A stretch of 64,000 nucleotides of DNA from positions 143,111,950 to 143,175,949 of the forward strand of contig CP136063.1 of NCBI GenBank assembly GCA_032622095.1, given 5' to 3'. The stretch is from Siphonodentalium dalli. Its lineage: Eukaryota; Mollusca; Scaphopoda; Gadilida; Siphonodentaliidae. Under the pieces are notes generated by a model, which was not told where the DNA came from, did no database searches, and saw nothing but the letters and a program-made list of their open reading frames with translations. This document shows, one piece after another, positions 24,661 through 36,872 of this stretch; position 1 is the first letter of the stretch; every line of letters starts with the position of its first letter. The translations under genes were made by a program, and so were the position numbers.

Positions 24661-24887
24661 ATAATATATAATTATATATTCACACACACAGTATGAAGAT
24701 GATAAAGTATCAGTTGGATCTGAAATTCAAGTGGTGATTTGTGGTAAAATCAGAAAATTGCTCGATGCTTTTCCACAGTGCAAGCGACCCAAAAAATCCG
24801 GAACTTCGGGGGGTCACCATTTTTTCGTCAAACTAGCTGTGAAATTAATTGTTGGTGTAAAAACTTATTTTTCGACCATAACAAGTC

Positions 24888-25529
24888 ATGTCTCTGAAGA
24901 AACTTTTGCGTGAACACCCAGTCGATGATTCTGTTATTTGGAAGTGTGAAGGTGGACGTGAGTTTAGTCAGGGACTTGATTTGTTACGAAGAAACATGAG
25001 AGAATTTTGTAAGGATGGTCCAGTTTGGATTTACGTTTGGTGTGGTACATGTGATTTGACTGTGAAGCCCAGAGATCCCAAGAACTACATTTATCTTGCA
25101 TCCAGTGATTCTCGTACATCCGAACTTTCAACTATTATTCAGGAGTATTCAGAATTCATGAAGAAATTCCCCTTGTGCAAGATAACATTCCTGGAAGAGC
25201 CTGTTTATTCAATCGTACATTGGAATACTTGCAAGAAACATCCAACACCTTCTGATTTTGAACACGATGACGGAATTCTGCGGGAACAAGTTTCGGAACT
25301 GAACATGTTTATTTATGAAGAAAATGGACGTCAAAATGTTTATACACCTCGTTTTAACACGGACTTGAAAGTTACATCAGTGGTGAAGAAAGGTGACCGG
25401 CATGAGGGACAACGTAGCACATTCTATAATTTAAGTTTGTATGCTGATGGCGTTCACCCCGGTGAACTACTTGCAGAAATATGGCTTCTCAAAATTAGAA
25501 ATCAAATTCAAAAAGATTGTTGGAATTAA
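24888..25529 (+). CDS. SGNH/GDSL-hydrolase-like protein, N-terminus incomplete
   Basis: 213 codons of good-quality coding sequence. Features resembling the SGNH fold are a GG pair at residues 22-23 (CEGGREF), GTCDLT at 53-58 in the place of the block III G-x-N-D, and DGVH at 187-190 as the block V D-x-x-H catalytic pair. Block I (GDS with the nucleophilic Ser) is not in this frame. A stop codon (24879-24881) lies just upstream of the ATG, so block I is either in a separate exon or lost. The overlapping frame to 24913 contains KLIVGVKTYF, which looks like a decayed block I region. Cys replaces the expected Asn at residue 55, so catalysis is doubtful. A degraded inverted copy lies at 25708-26328. 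The substrate is unknown; I infer a domesticated or mobile-element-associated SGNH protein. Confidence 0.6.
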   Translation: MSLKKLLREHPVDDSVIWKCEGGREFSQGLDLLRRNMREFCKDGPVWIYVWCGTCDLTVKPRDPKNYIYLASSDSRTSELSTIIQEYSEFMKKFPLCKITFLEEPVYSIVHWNTCKKHPTPSDFEHDDGILREQVSELNMFIYEENGRQNVYTPRFNTDLKVTSVVKKGDRHEGQRSTFYNLSLYADGVHPGELLAEIWLLKIRNQIQKDCWN

Positions 25530-25707
25530 TTTTTGACAAATTTATGTATAACTATAAGTACATGTAATTTCCAACTATTATTCCTATATAATAAGTATAT
25601 AATTAATTCCAGAATAATTCCAATTTTTTTTTTAAATTTGATTTCCTACTCTATTACTATTCTGAGAAGCCATGTTTCTATTACACATCAAGACATGCAT
25701 GTTATAT

Positions 25708-26328
25708 CATGATTCATCGCCGAAATTTAAATTGTAGTATTTGCTAGGTTGACCCTCAAAAATCACATCTTTTATGACGTCTGTTTTCTTCCTCTGAATT
25801 TTTATTTATATTATTGTTTGTATCCAAAACTTATTCCCGCAGAATTTTCCCGTCCATTTGGGAGTCATGAATATCAGAAGGCGATGGGTGTATCTTGCAA
25901 GTTTTCCAATTTATGATTGAATAAACAGGCCCATATTATGGCATATAGTAAATCTCTTGCATTTTAGTATTCTGACAATTTTAATTCATAAATTAGAAGA
26001 TGTAGTATGTACGAGAATCGGAATGATACTGTAGTTCTTGTGATCTCTTGGCTTCACACCAATATTGAATTGACGTACATGTGTTTTACTAAACACGAAA
26101 GTTAATTTGAAAATGAACCATCCTTACAAAATTCTCTCATGTTGCTTCGTGATAAATCAATAATAGAATCGTCGACTGGGTAAGTCTGTCAGAGAAAGTC
26201 CGAAACCAAACTGAACACATTTGCTAGATGCCGAACTCAATGATTTGTTTATTGTTTGCCCTCTGGTGACGGAAGCTTGAACTAAATTATGAACTTGGAT
26301 CTACTTCACAATTTCACAGCTAGTTTGA
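25708..26328 (-). pseudogene. degraded inverted copy of the SGNH-like gene
   Basis: Read on the minus strand, this region matches the ORF at 24888-25529 and its upstream flank in order: TCAAACTAGCTGTGAAATT, then CCCAGTCGACGATTCT, ACATGAGAGAATTTTGTAAG, GTGAAGCCAAGAGATCAC, GCCTGTTTATTCAATC, AATTCTGCGGGAATAAGTTT, and finally TACAATTTAAATTTC. It has internal deletions (the segment after GATTCTATTATT lacks about 45 bp), frameshifts and stops. The stretch ATCATTGAGTTCGGCATCTA at its 5' side could be the relic of an SGNH block I, which the plus-strand gene lacks. The two copies converge tail to tail across about 180 bp. Confidence 0.8.
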
Positions 26329-26329
26329 T

Positions 26330-27140
26330 ATACATGTGTACCATACATGTACTATGGATAGCTGCATGATTTGAAACAGTTTTGTGGATGATCAGTCTGA
26401 TTATTTCATTTAATTATACATATCACATCTAGTATCCTGTTTGGATTTCAAACATTTCACCATGTACCAATTTCAGGTCCCCCAATAAGGGTACTAGTAT
26501 AACATACCGGCATGTCTGTGTAAACCAGTACATAATTTTGAAGGTTAGTCACATGTTTTTTTGTGTGACACAATATATTGCAATCAGAATGAAAATGGTA
26601 TACCAATCTCGCCAGTATTATGGTGTGTATTTTACACAACTGTTAGCGAAACCAGTGTAGGCCTATTCAATATAATATTTCTTTAATATGTAAATGTTTA
26701 TATATGCAACTTGAAGTAGTGTAATACAAGCTGGAATCTTTCATGTTGATGCAACCTTTCAATGTGTGACATATAGAACATAACATACATCTGACTATAT
26801 TATTTTATTAAACATGTTCATACAAATGGTTAAGGCTAAGACTTACATATATTTCAAGAGAATTTAGGCTTGAATTTAATGTGACCACACCTTTCACTAC
26901 AAGTTTGATAAAGTAAACATGAGTCAGATATGTTATGTTCTGTATTTACTATGCATCTATTTCAGTTCTAAAGGCTTCAAGTTACCATAATAGTTCTCAG
27001 AAAGCATTGATTAATTAAAAAGATCAAGTCATCATTTTATGCATTCAAGTTTCATACACATGATCTGTAATCATAATTCAAGTTGAATAATTGTCGCTAA
27101 AACACATACATGTACATGTGTTCTGATTGGTCCAGAGTTG
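26330..27140. other. intergenic, no gene recognised
   Basis: AT-rich sequence between the SGNH inverted pair and the tandem duplication. The small ORFs have no recognisable domain. Confidence 0.45.
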
Positions 27141-28664
27141 ATAGGTTTAGTTTTCGTTTCACCATCAACGACCACTGACTTATAAAAACAATGAATGGAG
27201 CACCATTGCAGGAAGTTGATTGGGCATGTAATACCAATAATAAACACAATTCTGTTCAATATTTAATAATGTTGAAAATACTGTACATGTACATTCATCG
27301 AACTCGTAAAAACTGTCTCAATGAATTAAATTTCATGTTTACATTGAATTCAATTTCATGCTACATAATTACTAGTATACTATATAAATTATGAATAAAT
27401 ATATCAGTTTAAACATTTGTTTTTATTTTTTAGAGAAGATTGCAGCTACATTAGTACATTTATCCAATATAAAATAATTGCTAGATTTGCATCCCCTCCC
27501 GACCCTATTTACAGTTTCCTCATAGGATACTGTTTCAAAACCACTGTGATAATTTATGTTAATAGGAAGAATAAAACATAATATTCGCCCTCCCGCCCTA
27601 TTTTTCTGAAATAGATGTATGACATAATCTAGCAATTTATTTATATTGGCCTGAGGCCAAATAAAAAATACCTGTGATTCGGGTTTCCATACCGACCCAA
27701 TTTATAAACATCGCCCAGCTGTTTTTTTGTTGTTGTTTTCAAGAAAGTTCATTTTCTTAAATTGCAACACAAATTTTTTGACATTGAACCACATACAGGT
27801 ACTCGCCCCCTCATGGTCTGGATTTTTTTTGTAGCCCCCCCCTACTCCATAAACACTAGTCATACTCAAAGCCTCTTAGTCATACTCAAAGCATTGTGTT
27901 TATTACAGTTTATACAAAGTACGTCCAAATTAATCTCGGCTACAATTTTGAAGGAGACATAATAATTCGTCCAATAATGTGGAAATAAAAAATAAATTTG
28001 AAGCCTACATGTACCGGTACCTACCGATCATTTTTATGGTCTGTAGGCTGTAACCCGAACCACACATTTAATTTTCTTTGGCCGTATCATTATGGCTATT
28101 TCCATTTATTTACACGGGTTGTTGTGAAATAATTACAAAACCACATTAGCATGTCATTGAATTGAATGCCGTTAGCATTTGTTCTTCTGGCTTACAAATT
28201 ATGAAAGCTGCATTGTCATACTGTTATGTTAGAATGAATGTATGCAATAGCATTAATTTCATTGACATGTCTGTGGTTCTGTATTTAGCACTCACTAACT
28301 TGTATGTTATAGCACAGTGCATGTATGTGATCTGTCTGTGTACTACATGTACTTCACGGATTGTGGCATGTAAAGCCAACACCAATAGTAAATTTCATTT
28401 CACTAGCGCAGACACCTTACTTGTATCATACTAGACACAACCCTGAGTCAATGTGTTCATATTAGAAATGAACAGCAGTTTCAATATGGTTATGGGATTT
28501 TAACCATGAGGAAATTATGTAACCCCAAATTAAATGAAAGTGTCAATGACACTGTAGCTCAACTTTGTAAAGAAGGTATTTTTTTTGTGATGAGCAATGA
28601 ATAGAGAGATTAAAAAGGAGTGTAAACAATGCGCAGTACAGGATTTAGTCACACACAGAGTAAA

Positions 28665-28955
28665 ATCCAAGATGGCTGCTGGTGGCCATGTTTTTTGGCC
28701 GAATGACCCCAAAATTACTCGTTCCCATCTACATGTTAATATTAACATCCATGACAAATTTCATGACGATCAGACGGCCTGTAGCCCGTGCTAATGGATT
28801 GAATTTTGAAATCCAAGATGGCCGCTGGGCGCTGGCGGCCATGTTTTTTTCCGAATGACCCCAAAATGAATCATTCCTGTCTAAATGTTGATGTCAACAG
28901 CTATGACAAATTTCATAATGATCCGATCAAAGGTACGACCTGTAGCCTGTATTGT
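28665..28955. repeat. two-unit tandem repeat with CCAAGATGGC motif (unit 1 copy)
   Basis: AATCCAAGATGGCTGCTGGT, then GGCCGAATGACCCCAAAAT and CATGACAAATTTCATGACGA, repeats about 140 bp later as AATCCAAGATGGCCGCTGGG, CCGAATGACCCCAAAATGA and TATGACAAATTTCATAATGA. The same dimer is at 33793-34080 in the second duplication unit. The open frames across it reflect the repeat, and I do not consider them genes. Confidence 0.8.
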
Positions 28956-29691
28956 TGACGCATCACATACACATGGACGACGGACGACAAAGCCATGGCA
29001 ATAGCTCAAACTTTACAGTAGAAATACTATTTTAAAGTACTATTTTAGAGTGGTAGATGGTGCGCTAATTTAAAACTGAGCTGTGGCCCAGACGTGTCCA
29101 CCAAGTTTATAAATACTCTATGATATTCAGCACAAAATTTTCCCCCTTTATTTATTCAGAATGCAATAAAATACAATACTAGGAGATCGACTGACTTTTC
29201 TTCATTCAGGACTGGACATGCGTGTAACATGTACATGTAAAAAATGTACATGTATTCATAGTGACTTAGTTTGGTTACTAAAACCCTTGTCATTAGAATG
29301 GTTTAGATTAACAACATGTAACTTATGTCATCCAAACTTTTGGTAGTCATTTTGATTAGCAAGCAGCAACTAATACCAACGCGAAGCGGGGGGTCTAATA
29401 TTCCCCTGAACCTCACTAATAATGCGTTAGACATGTACATGTACATCAAGTCTGAATATAGTGTGTCTGACATTTGCAGAATGTTGTCCCCAGAGGGTTA
29501 ATTTAGTGCTTCTAGCATTACCAATATCATCCTCTGTGGGCCTAATTTTGCTTATTTAAGTTCCCCAGTTGAAGTTGATTATGAATTTATCTTCAGAAAA
29601 TTATAGGATATAGAAACTCAACAGACGGGGAAAAACAATTAACTACAATGATAATTTGAGACTATAGATACTTCCCAGAAAATGAGGCCAA

Positions 29692-29786
29692 TGCAGAATG
29701 AGGTCCCCAGAGGGTGAATTTGGTGATGCCAGCCTACCACACAGGATAGCATCACTAAATTCACCTTCTGGGGACCTCATTCTGCA
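29692..29786. repeat. 38-bp-arm stem-loop (unit 1 copy)
   Basis: The arms at 29692-29729 and 29749-29786 pair at 36 of 38 positions around a 19-base loop. The arm begins TGCAGAATGAGGTCCCCAGA. A diverged single arm (GCAGAATGTTGTCCCCAGAG) stands at about 29477-29500. It resembles a small foldback element. The counterpart in the second duplication unit is 34829-34923. Confidence 0.85.
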
Positions 29787-29858
29787 CATACACATACTAA
29801 ATTCAGACTTGATGTACATGTAGATTAGGCATACATTCAAAAATTCATACTTTAGTAT

Positions 29859-30787
29859 GAACAAACTTGGAGTGCAACGTCCAGTGTTACATGGCCTGTA
29901 TATGATAGTACACCGAATAATAGCAAGTTTTTCCATGAAACTACCAGTTATCATTGAATGATGAATGTTGCCAAAATTAATTGCCAGTTTTCATCAATGC
30001 AACGAAAGTCGCTAGTTTCATGGAAACTTCCCATATTCAGTATATATCAGATAAGGTCAAACTAGACCCAGGTTTGACATACCGCATATTGTACGAACAA
30101 ACTTGGAGTGCAACTTCCAGTGTTACATGGCCTGTATATGATAGTACACCGAATAATAGCAAGTTTGTCCATGAAACTACCAGTTATCATTGAATGATGA
30201 ATGTCGCCAAAATTAATTGCCAGTTATCATCAATGCAATGAAAGTCGCTAGTTTCATGGAAACTTCCCATATTCAGTATATATCAGATAAGGTCAAACTA
30301 GACCCAGGTTTGACATACCGCGTATTGTACGAACAAACTTGGAGTGCAACGTCCAGTGTTACATGGCCTGTATATGATAGTACACCGAATAATAGCAAGT
30401 TTTTCCATGAAACTACCAGTTATCATTGAATGATGAATGTCGCCAAAATTAATTGCCAGTTATCATCAATGCAATGAAAGTCGCTAGTTTCATGGAAACT
30501 TCCCATATTCAGTATATATCAGATAAGGTCAAACTAGACCAAGGTTTGACATACCGCGTATTGTACGAACAAACTTGGAGTGCAACGTCCAGTGTTACAT
30601 GGCCTGTATATGATAGTACACCGAATAATAGCAAGTTTTTCCATGAAACTACCAGTTATCATTGAATGATGAATGTCGCCAAAATTAATTGCCAGTTTTC
30701 ATCAATGCAATGAAAGTCGCTAGTTTCATGGAAACTTCCCATATTCAGTATATATCAGATAAGGTCAAACTAGACCCAGGTTTGACA
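29859..30787. repeat. 236-bp tandem array, 3.9 units (unit 1 copy)
   Basis: The anchor GAACAAACTTGGAGTGCAAC recurs at 29859, 30095, 30331 and 30567. Units are about 98-99% alike. Each full unit contains an open frame of 70 codons beginning MPV (29981, 30217, 30453) that stays open in every copy and matches no protein I know. With units this similar, open frames may persist simply through homogenisation. The whole array is present again at 34996-35923. Confidence 0.93.
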
Positions 30788-31736
30788 AAGTGCAATTTCC
30801 AGTTCAGTATTGATACATCCTAGTATCTGAGGACATAACCAGGCAACTGTCAATAGGTGATAGTCTATTGGTTTGGCGCCCCATACATAGCACATACCAA
30901 TACTGGACATACTCAACTAAACCCAAAGTAACTGGTGGGTTATCAAATTAATAATCGCGAGTTCATTACAGTGCTTAGTTCAGTCTGTTAATTTACTGGT
31001 GTATATATACATGTACTTGCTAATTGGGACTCAACCAGGCAACTACCGACAAGTGTTGATAGTCTGTTGATATGGCGCCCAGAGCAAACACACATCAATA
31101 AATGACAGACAGAACTAGGCCTGCAATACTTTGATTAGTCAATACATATGATTGGTATGAATAGTCAAAAAGGGCTTGCCAGGCAGTAACACTGTTTGAT
31201 AAAATAAGGACAAGAAGAACAGAATACTGCAATAGAGTTCACTTGGTCCAGAAGTCTTGCCATCAATGTATTCTTAAACCACATGCGGATTTCGTATTCA
31301 ATAGAATATTGAATGACTTCGTGGTTTGCCTTAAAATAATCATGTGCTGGTGAAACAGTACTATACTATAGTAGTTGGAACTGCATGCTGTTTAAATTTC
31401 CAAAGTGAAGGCTTTGAGAATACATTGATGACAAATCTTCAGGGCCACTGTAAACTATAAATGCAGGATAGCTTCACATCAATCCTTACATCACAAGTTT
31501 CCTCCCAGACTCAGTTTAGCTCGGATAAGCCCATGCTGACTGAAGATCTTACAAAGAGAGTTAACTTGAATGAAATGAACCTTATTGTCCTATTTAACGA
31601 GTGTAGGGTTACTGCCCTTTGATCGTAAAACACCAAAGTTGTCACTGGGGTCATCGATTACACGTTCCCTGTCCATTTACATACAACGAAAGGACGATAT
31701 GATATGCTCCAAACTCAGCCCAATTACTGTTTCGCC
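30788..31736. other. non-coding interior of duplication unit 1
   Basis: No protein domain recognised. A near-palindrome, AAACCACATGCGGATTTCG then CGACTTCGTGGTTT-like sequence, lies at about 31279-31326. The equivalent in unit 2 is 35924-36872. Confidence 0.5.
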
Positions 31737-31950
31737 AGGCCACAGGTGCCCGTAACGCGACCCACTGCCTGCCTTTGCACTGCCGAAATATACGCCGCTT
31801 CTATATACGCGCCTGCTTCACTACACTGGCAAGTGAATGGTACTATAATAGTAAAGTACCATTAACGCGAAACAGGCGCGTATGCAGAAGCGACGTATAT
31901 GGGCAGTTCGATTGGGGAGGGGGGCGTTACATGCCCCTGCGGCCAGGCCT
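31737..31950. repeat. 214-bp foldback (unit 1 copy)
   Basis: The left half runs AGGCCACAGGTGCCCGTAAC, then CACTGCCGAAATATACGCCG and CTTCTATATACGCGC. The right half is its diverged inverse, ending GGGCAGTTCG and CCTGCGGCCAGGCCT. A perfect short palindrome, GGTACT..AGTACC, lies at the centre. The same structure is at 36873-37086. It is probably a MITE relic. Confidence 0.75.
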
Positions 31951-32153
31951 AAAATGTGATGTTTCCGGTAACTCGCTAATACTACAAGTCCAGATCTCGA
32001 CGCATACTAATTCTATTCCACATATGGATCTTTCAATAACAAACATACAAAATATATATAATATTAATTTAACCCAGGCCGCTCGCTCCCAATTGTTTTC
32101 CACCCGTTGCCGGAAACATCACATTTTTTAGGCCTTACGTACTTTCTATGCAT

Positions 32154-32330
32154 TCATATTCTGTGGAATTCCGCGAAACAGGCTTTCCCTTGGCAAAGAT
32201 TGACGTTGCACAGAGAACACCCATAACTGGATTCCACTTGTCTACCGGAAATTGTCTTTCGCCCATTGCGAGAACACATAACGCACACTCGTTTTCTGCC
32301 CTCAAACTTAACGTTTTGATGCCCAGATAA
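32154..32330 (-). pseudogene. truncated duplicate of the piggyBac C-terminus
   Basis: Minus-strand sequence encoding the last 58 residues (568-625) and stop codon of the piggyBac transposase at 37290-39167. It includes the Cys-rich zinc-binding domain. It is cut at the duplication junction, so it lacks promoter, start and catalytic domain. Its sequence is identical or nearly so to the parent, which indicates that the tandem duplication is young. Confidence 0.95.
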
Positions 32331-33792
32331 GTTTAGATAGGTTTAGTTTTCGTTTCACCATCAACGACCACTGACTTATAAAAACAATGAATGGAGCTCC
32401 ATTGCAGGAAGTTGATTGGGCATGTAATACCAATAATAAACACAATTCTGTTCAATATTTAATAATGTTGAAAATACTGTACATGTACATTCATCGAACT
32501 CGTAAAACTGTCTCAATGAATTAAATTTCATGTTTACATTGAATTCAATTTCATGCTACATAATTACTAGTATACTATATAAATTATGAATAAATATATC
32601 AGTTTAAACATTTGTTTTTATTTTTTAGAGAAGATTGCAGCAGTTTCCTCATAGGATACTGTTTCAAAACCACTGTGATAATTTATGTTAATAGGAAGAA
32701 TAAAACATAATATTCGCCCTCCCGCCCTATTTTTCTGAAATAGATGTATGACATAATCTAGCAATTTATTTATATTGGCCTGAGGCCAAATAAAAAATAC
32801 CTGTGATTCGGGTTTCCATACCGACCCAATTTATAAACATCGCCCAGCTGTTTTTTTGTTGTTGTTTTCAAGAAAGTTCATTTTCTTAAATTGCAACACA
32901 AATTTTTTGACATTGAACCACATACAGGTACTCGCCCCCTCATGGTCTGGATTTTTTTTGTAGCCCCCCCCCCCCCCCCCTACTCCATAAACACTAGTCA
33001 TACTCAAAGCCTCTTAGTCATACTCAAAGCATTGTGTTTATTACAGTTTATACAAAGTACGTCCAAATTAATCTCGGCTACAATTTTGAAGGAGACATAA
33101 TAATTCGTCCAATAATGTGGAAATAAAAAATAAATTTGAAGCCTACATGTACCGGTACCTACCGATCATTTTTATGGTCTGTAGGCTGTACCCCGAACCA
33201 CACATTTAATTTTCTTTGGCCGTATCATTATGGCTATTTCCATTTATTTACACTGGTTGTTGTGAAATAATTACAAAACCACATTAGCATGTCATTGAAT
33301 TGAATGCCGTTAGCATTTGTTCTTCTGGCTTACAAATTATGAAAGCTGCATTGTCATACTGTTATGTTAGAATGAATGTATGCAATAGCATTCATTTCAT
33401 TGACATGTCTGTGGTTCTGTATTTAGCACTCACTAACTTGTATGTTATAGCACAGTGCATGTATGTGATCTGTCTGTGTACTTCACGGATTGTGGCATGT
33501 AAAGCCAACACCAATAGTAAATTTCATTTCACTAGCGCAGACACCTTACTTGTATCATACTAGACACACCCCTGAGTCAATGTGTTCATATTAGAAATGA
33601 ACAGCAGTTTCAATATGGTTATGGGATTTTAACCATGAGGAAATTATGTAACCCCAAATTAAATGAAAGTGTCAATGACACTGTAGCTCAACTTTGTAAA
33701 GAAGGTATTTTTTTTTGTGATGAGCAATGAATAGAGAGATTAAAAAGGAGTGTAAACAATGCGCAGTACAGGATTTAGTCACACACAGAGTA

Positions 33793-34080
33793 AAATCCAA
33801 GATGGCTGCTGGTGGCCATGTTTTTTGGCCGAATGACCCCAAAATTACTCGTTCCCATCTACATGTCAATATTAACATCATGACAAATTTCATGACGATC
33901 AGACGGCCTGTAGCCCGTGCTAATGGATTGAATTTTGAAATCCAAGATGGCCGCTGGGCGCTGGCGGCCATGTTTTTTTCCGAATGACCCCAAAATGAAT
34001 CATTCCTGTCTAAATGTTGATGTCAACAGCTATGACAAATTTCATAATGATCCGATCAAAGGTACGACCTGTAGCCTGTA
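33793..34080. repeat. two-unit tandem repeat with CCAAGATGGC motif (unit 2 copy)
   Basis: Counterpart of 28665-28955. It has the same two AATCCAAGATGGC units, with small changes such as loss of two bases in ATTAACATCATG. Confidence 0.8.
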
Positions 34081-34828
34081 TTGTTGACGCATCACATACA
34101 CATGGACGACAAAGCCATGGCAATAGCTCAAACTTTACAGTAGAAATACTATTTTAAAGTACTATTTTAGAGTGGTAGATGGTGCGCTAATTTAAAACTG
34201 AGCTGTGGCCCAGACGTGTCCACCAAGTTTATAAATACTCTATGATATTCAGCACAAAATTTCCCCCTTTATTTATTCAGAATGCAACAAAATACAATAC
34301 TAGGAGATCGACTGACTTTTCTTCATTCAGGACTGGACATGCGTGTAACATGTACATGTAAAAAATGTACATGTATTCATAGTGACTTAGTTTGGTTACT
34401 AAAACCCTTGTCATTAGAATGGTTTAGATTAACAACATGTAACTTATGTCATCCAAACTTTTGGTAGTCATTTTGATTAGCAAGCAGCAACTAATACCAA
34501 CGCGAAGCAGGGGGTCTAATATTCCCCCGAACCTCACTAATAATGCGTTAGACATGTACATGTACATCAAGTCTGAATATAGTGTGTCTGACATTTGCAG
34601 AATGTTGTCCCCAGAGGGTTAATTTAGTGCTTCTATCCATGCTAGCAGACTAGCATTACCAAATCATCCTCTGTGGGCCTAATTTTGCTTATTTAAGTTC
34701 CCCAGTTGAAGTTGATTATGAATTTATCTTCAGCAAATTATAGGATATAGAAACTCAACAGACGGGGAAAAACAATTAACTACAATGTTAATTTGAGACT
34801 ATAGATACTTCCCAGAAAATGAGGCCAA

Positions 34829-34923
34829 TGCAGAATGAGGTCCCCAGAGGGTGAATTTGGTGATGCCAGCCTACCACACAGGATAGCATCACTAAATTCA
34901 CCTTCTGGGGACCTCATTCTGCA
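34829..34923. repeat. 38-bp-arm stem-loop (unit 2 copy)
   Basis: Same arms and loop as 29692-29786, with no visible difference. Confidence 0.85.
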
Positions 34924-34995
34924 CATACACATACTAAATTCAGACTTGATGTACATGTAGATTAGGCATACATTCAAAAATTCATACTTTAGTAT

Positions 34996-35923
34996 GAACA
35001 AACTTGGAGTGCAACGTCCAGTGTTACATGGCCTGTATATGATAGTACACCGAATAATAGCAAGTTTTTCCATGAAACTACCAGTTATCATTGAATGATG
35101 AATGTTGCCAAAATTAATTGCCAGTTTTCATCAATGCAATGAAAGTCGCTAGTTTCATGGAAACTTCCCATATTCAGTATATATCAGATAAGGTCAAACT
35201 AGACCCAGGTTTGACATACCGCATATTGTACGAACAAACTTGGAGTGCAACGTCCAGTGTTACATGGCCTGTATATGATAGTACACCGAATAATAGCAAG
35301 TTTTTCCATGAAACTACCAGTTATCATTGAATGATGAATGTCGCCAAAATAATTGCCAGTTAACATCAATGCAATGAAAGTCGCTAGTTTCATGGAAACT
35401 TCCCATATTCAGTATATATCAGATAAGGTCAAACTAGACCCAGGTTTGACATACCGCGTATTGTACGAACAAACTTGGAGTGCAACGTCCAGTGTTACAT
35501 GGCCTGTATATGATAGTACACCGAATAATAGCAAGTTTTTCCATGAAACTACCAGTTATCATTGAATGATGAATGTCGCCAAAATTAATTGCCAGTTATC
35601 ATCAATGCAATGAAAGTCGCTAGTTTCATGGAAACTTCCCATATTCAGTATATATCAGATAAGGTCAAACTAGACCAAGGTTTGACATACCGCGTATTGT
35701 ACGAACAAACTTGGAGTGCAACGTCCAGTGTTACATGGCCTGCATATGATAGTACACCGAATAATAGCAAGTTTTTCCATGAAACTACCAGTTATCATTG
35801 AATGATGAATGTCGCCAAAATTAATTGCCAGTTTTCATCAATGCAATGAAAGTCGCTAGTTTCATGGAAACTTCCCATATTCAGTATATATCAGATAAGG
35901 TCAAACTAGACCCAGGTTTGACA
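34996..35923. repeat. 236-bp tandem array, 3.9 units (unit 2 copy)
   Basis: Same array as 29859-30787, with the same unit count. The 70-codon open frames begin at 35118, 35353 and 35589; one unit is 235 bp. The equal copy number in both duplication units means the array was already expanded before the 5.2 kb duplication. Confidence 0.93.
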
Positions 35924-36872
35924 AAGTGCAATTTCCAGTTCAGTATTGATACATCCTAGTATCTGAGGACATAACCAGGCAACTGTCAATAGGTGATAGT
36001 CTATTGGTTTGGCGCCCCATACATAGCACATACCAATACTGGACATACTCAACTAAACCCAAAGTAACTGGTGGGTTATCAAATTAATAATCGCGAGTTC
36101 ATTACAGTGCTTAGTTCAGTCTGTTAATTTACTGGTGTATATATACATGTACTTGCTAATTGGGACTCAACCAGGCAACTACCGACAAGTGTTGATAGTC
36201 TGTTGATATGGCGCCCAGAGCAAACACACATCAATAAATGACAGACAGAACTAGGCCTGCAATACTTTGATAAGTCAATACATATGATTGGTATGAATAG
36301 TCAAAAAGGGCTTGCCAGGCAGTAACACTGTTTGATAAAATAAGGACAAGAAGAACAGAATACTGCAATAGAGTTCACTTGGTCCAGAAGTCTTGCCGTC
36401 AATGTATTCTTAAACCACATGCGGATTTCGTATTCAATAGAATATTGAATGACTTCGTGGTTTGCCTTAAAATAATCATGTGCTGGTGAAACAGTACTAT
36501 ACTATAGTAGTTGGAACTGCATGCTGTTTAAATTTCCAAAGTGAAGGCTTTGAGAATACATTGATGACAAATCTTCAGGGCCACTGTAAACTATAAATGC
36601 AGGATAGCTTCACATCAATCCTTACATCACAAGTTTCCTCCCAGACTCAGTTTAGCTCGGATAAGCCCATGCTGACTGAAGATCTTACCAAGAGAGTTAA
36701 CTTGAATGAAAGGAACCTTATTGTCCTATTTAACGAGTGTAGGGTTACTGCCCTTTGATCGTAAAACACCAAAGTTGTCACTGGGGTCATCGATTACACG
36801 TTCCCTGTCCATTTACATACAACGAAAGGACGATATGATATGCTCCAAACTCAGCCCAATTACTGTTTCGCC

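Larger units (their letters stand above)
27141..32330. repeat. 5.2 kb tandem duplication, unit 1
   Basis: This segment is nearly identical to 32337-37466 over its whole length, in direct orientation. Differences are few: unit 1 has about 66 bp (around 27449-27515) missing from unit 2, unit 2 has a longer C tract (about 32966-32982), and there are scattered substitutions and small indels. Unit 1 ends with the last 59 codons of the piggyBac gene (32154-32330), cut at exactly the point where unit 2 continues into the intact gene. The junction carries six filler bases (32331-32336). Both the piggyBac insertion and the internal arrays therefore predate the duplication. Confidence 0.95.

Noticed and set aside
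29859-35923. Regular direct repeats considered as a CRISPR array
   Set aside because: Units are 236 bp, contiguous, without short repeat/unique spacer alternation, in an animal genome. It is an ordinary tandem array.
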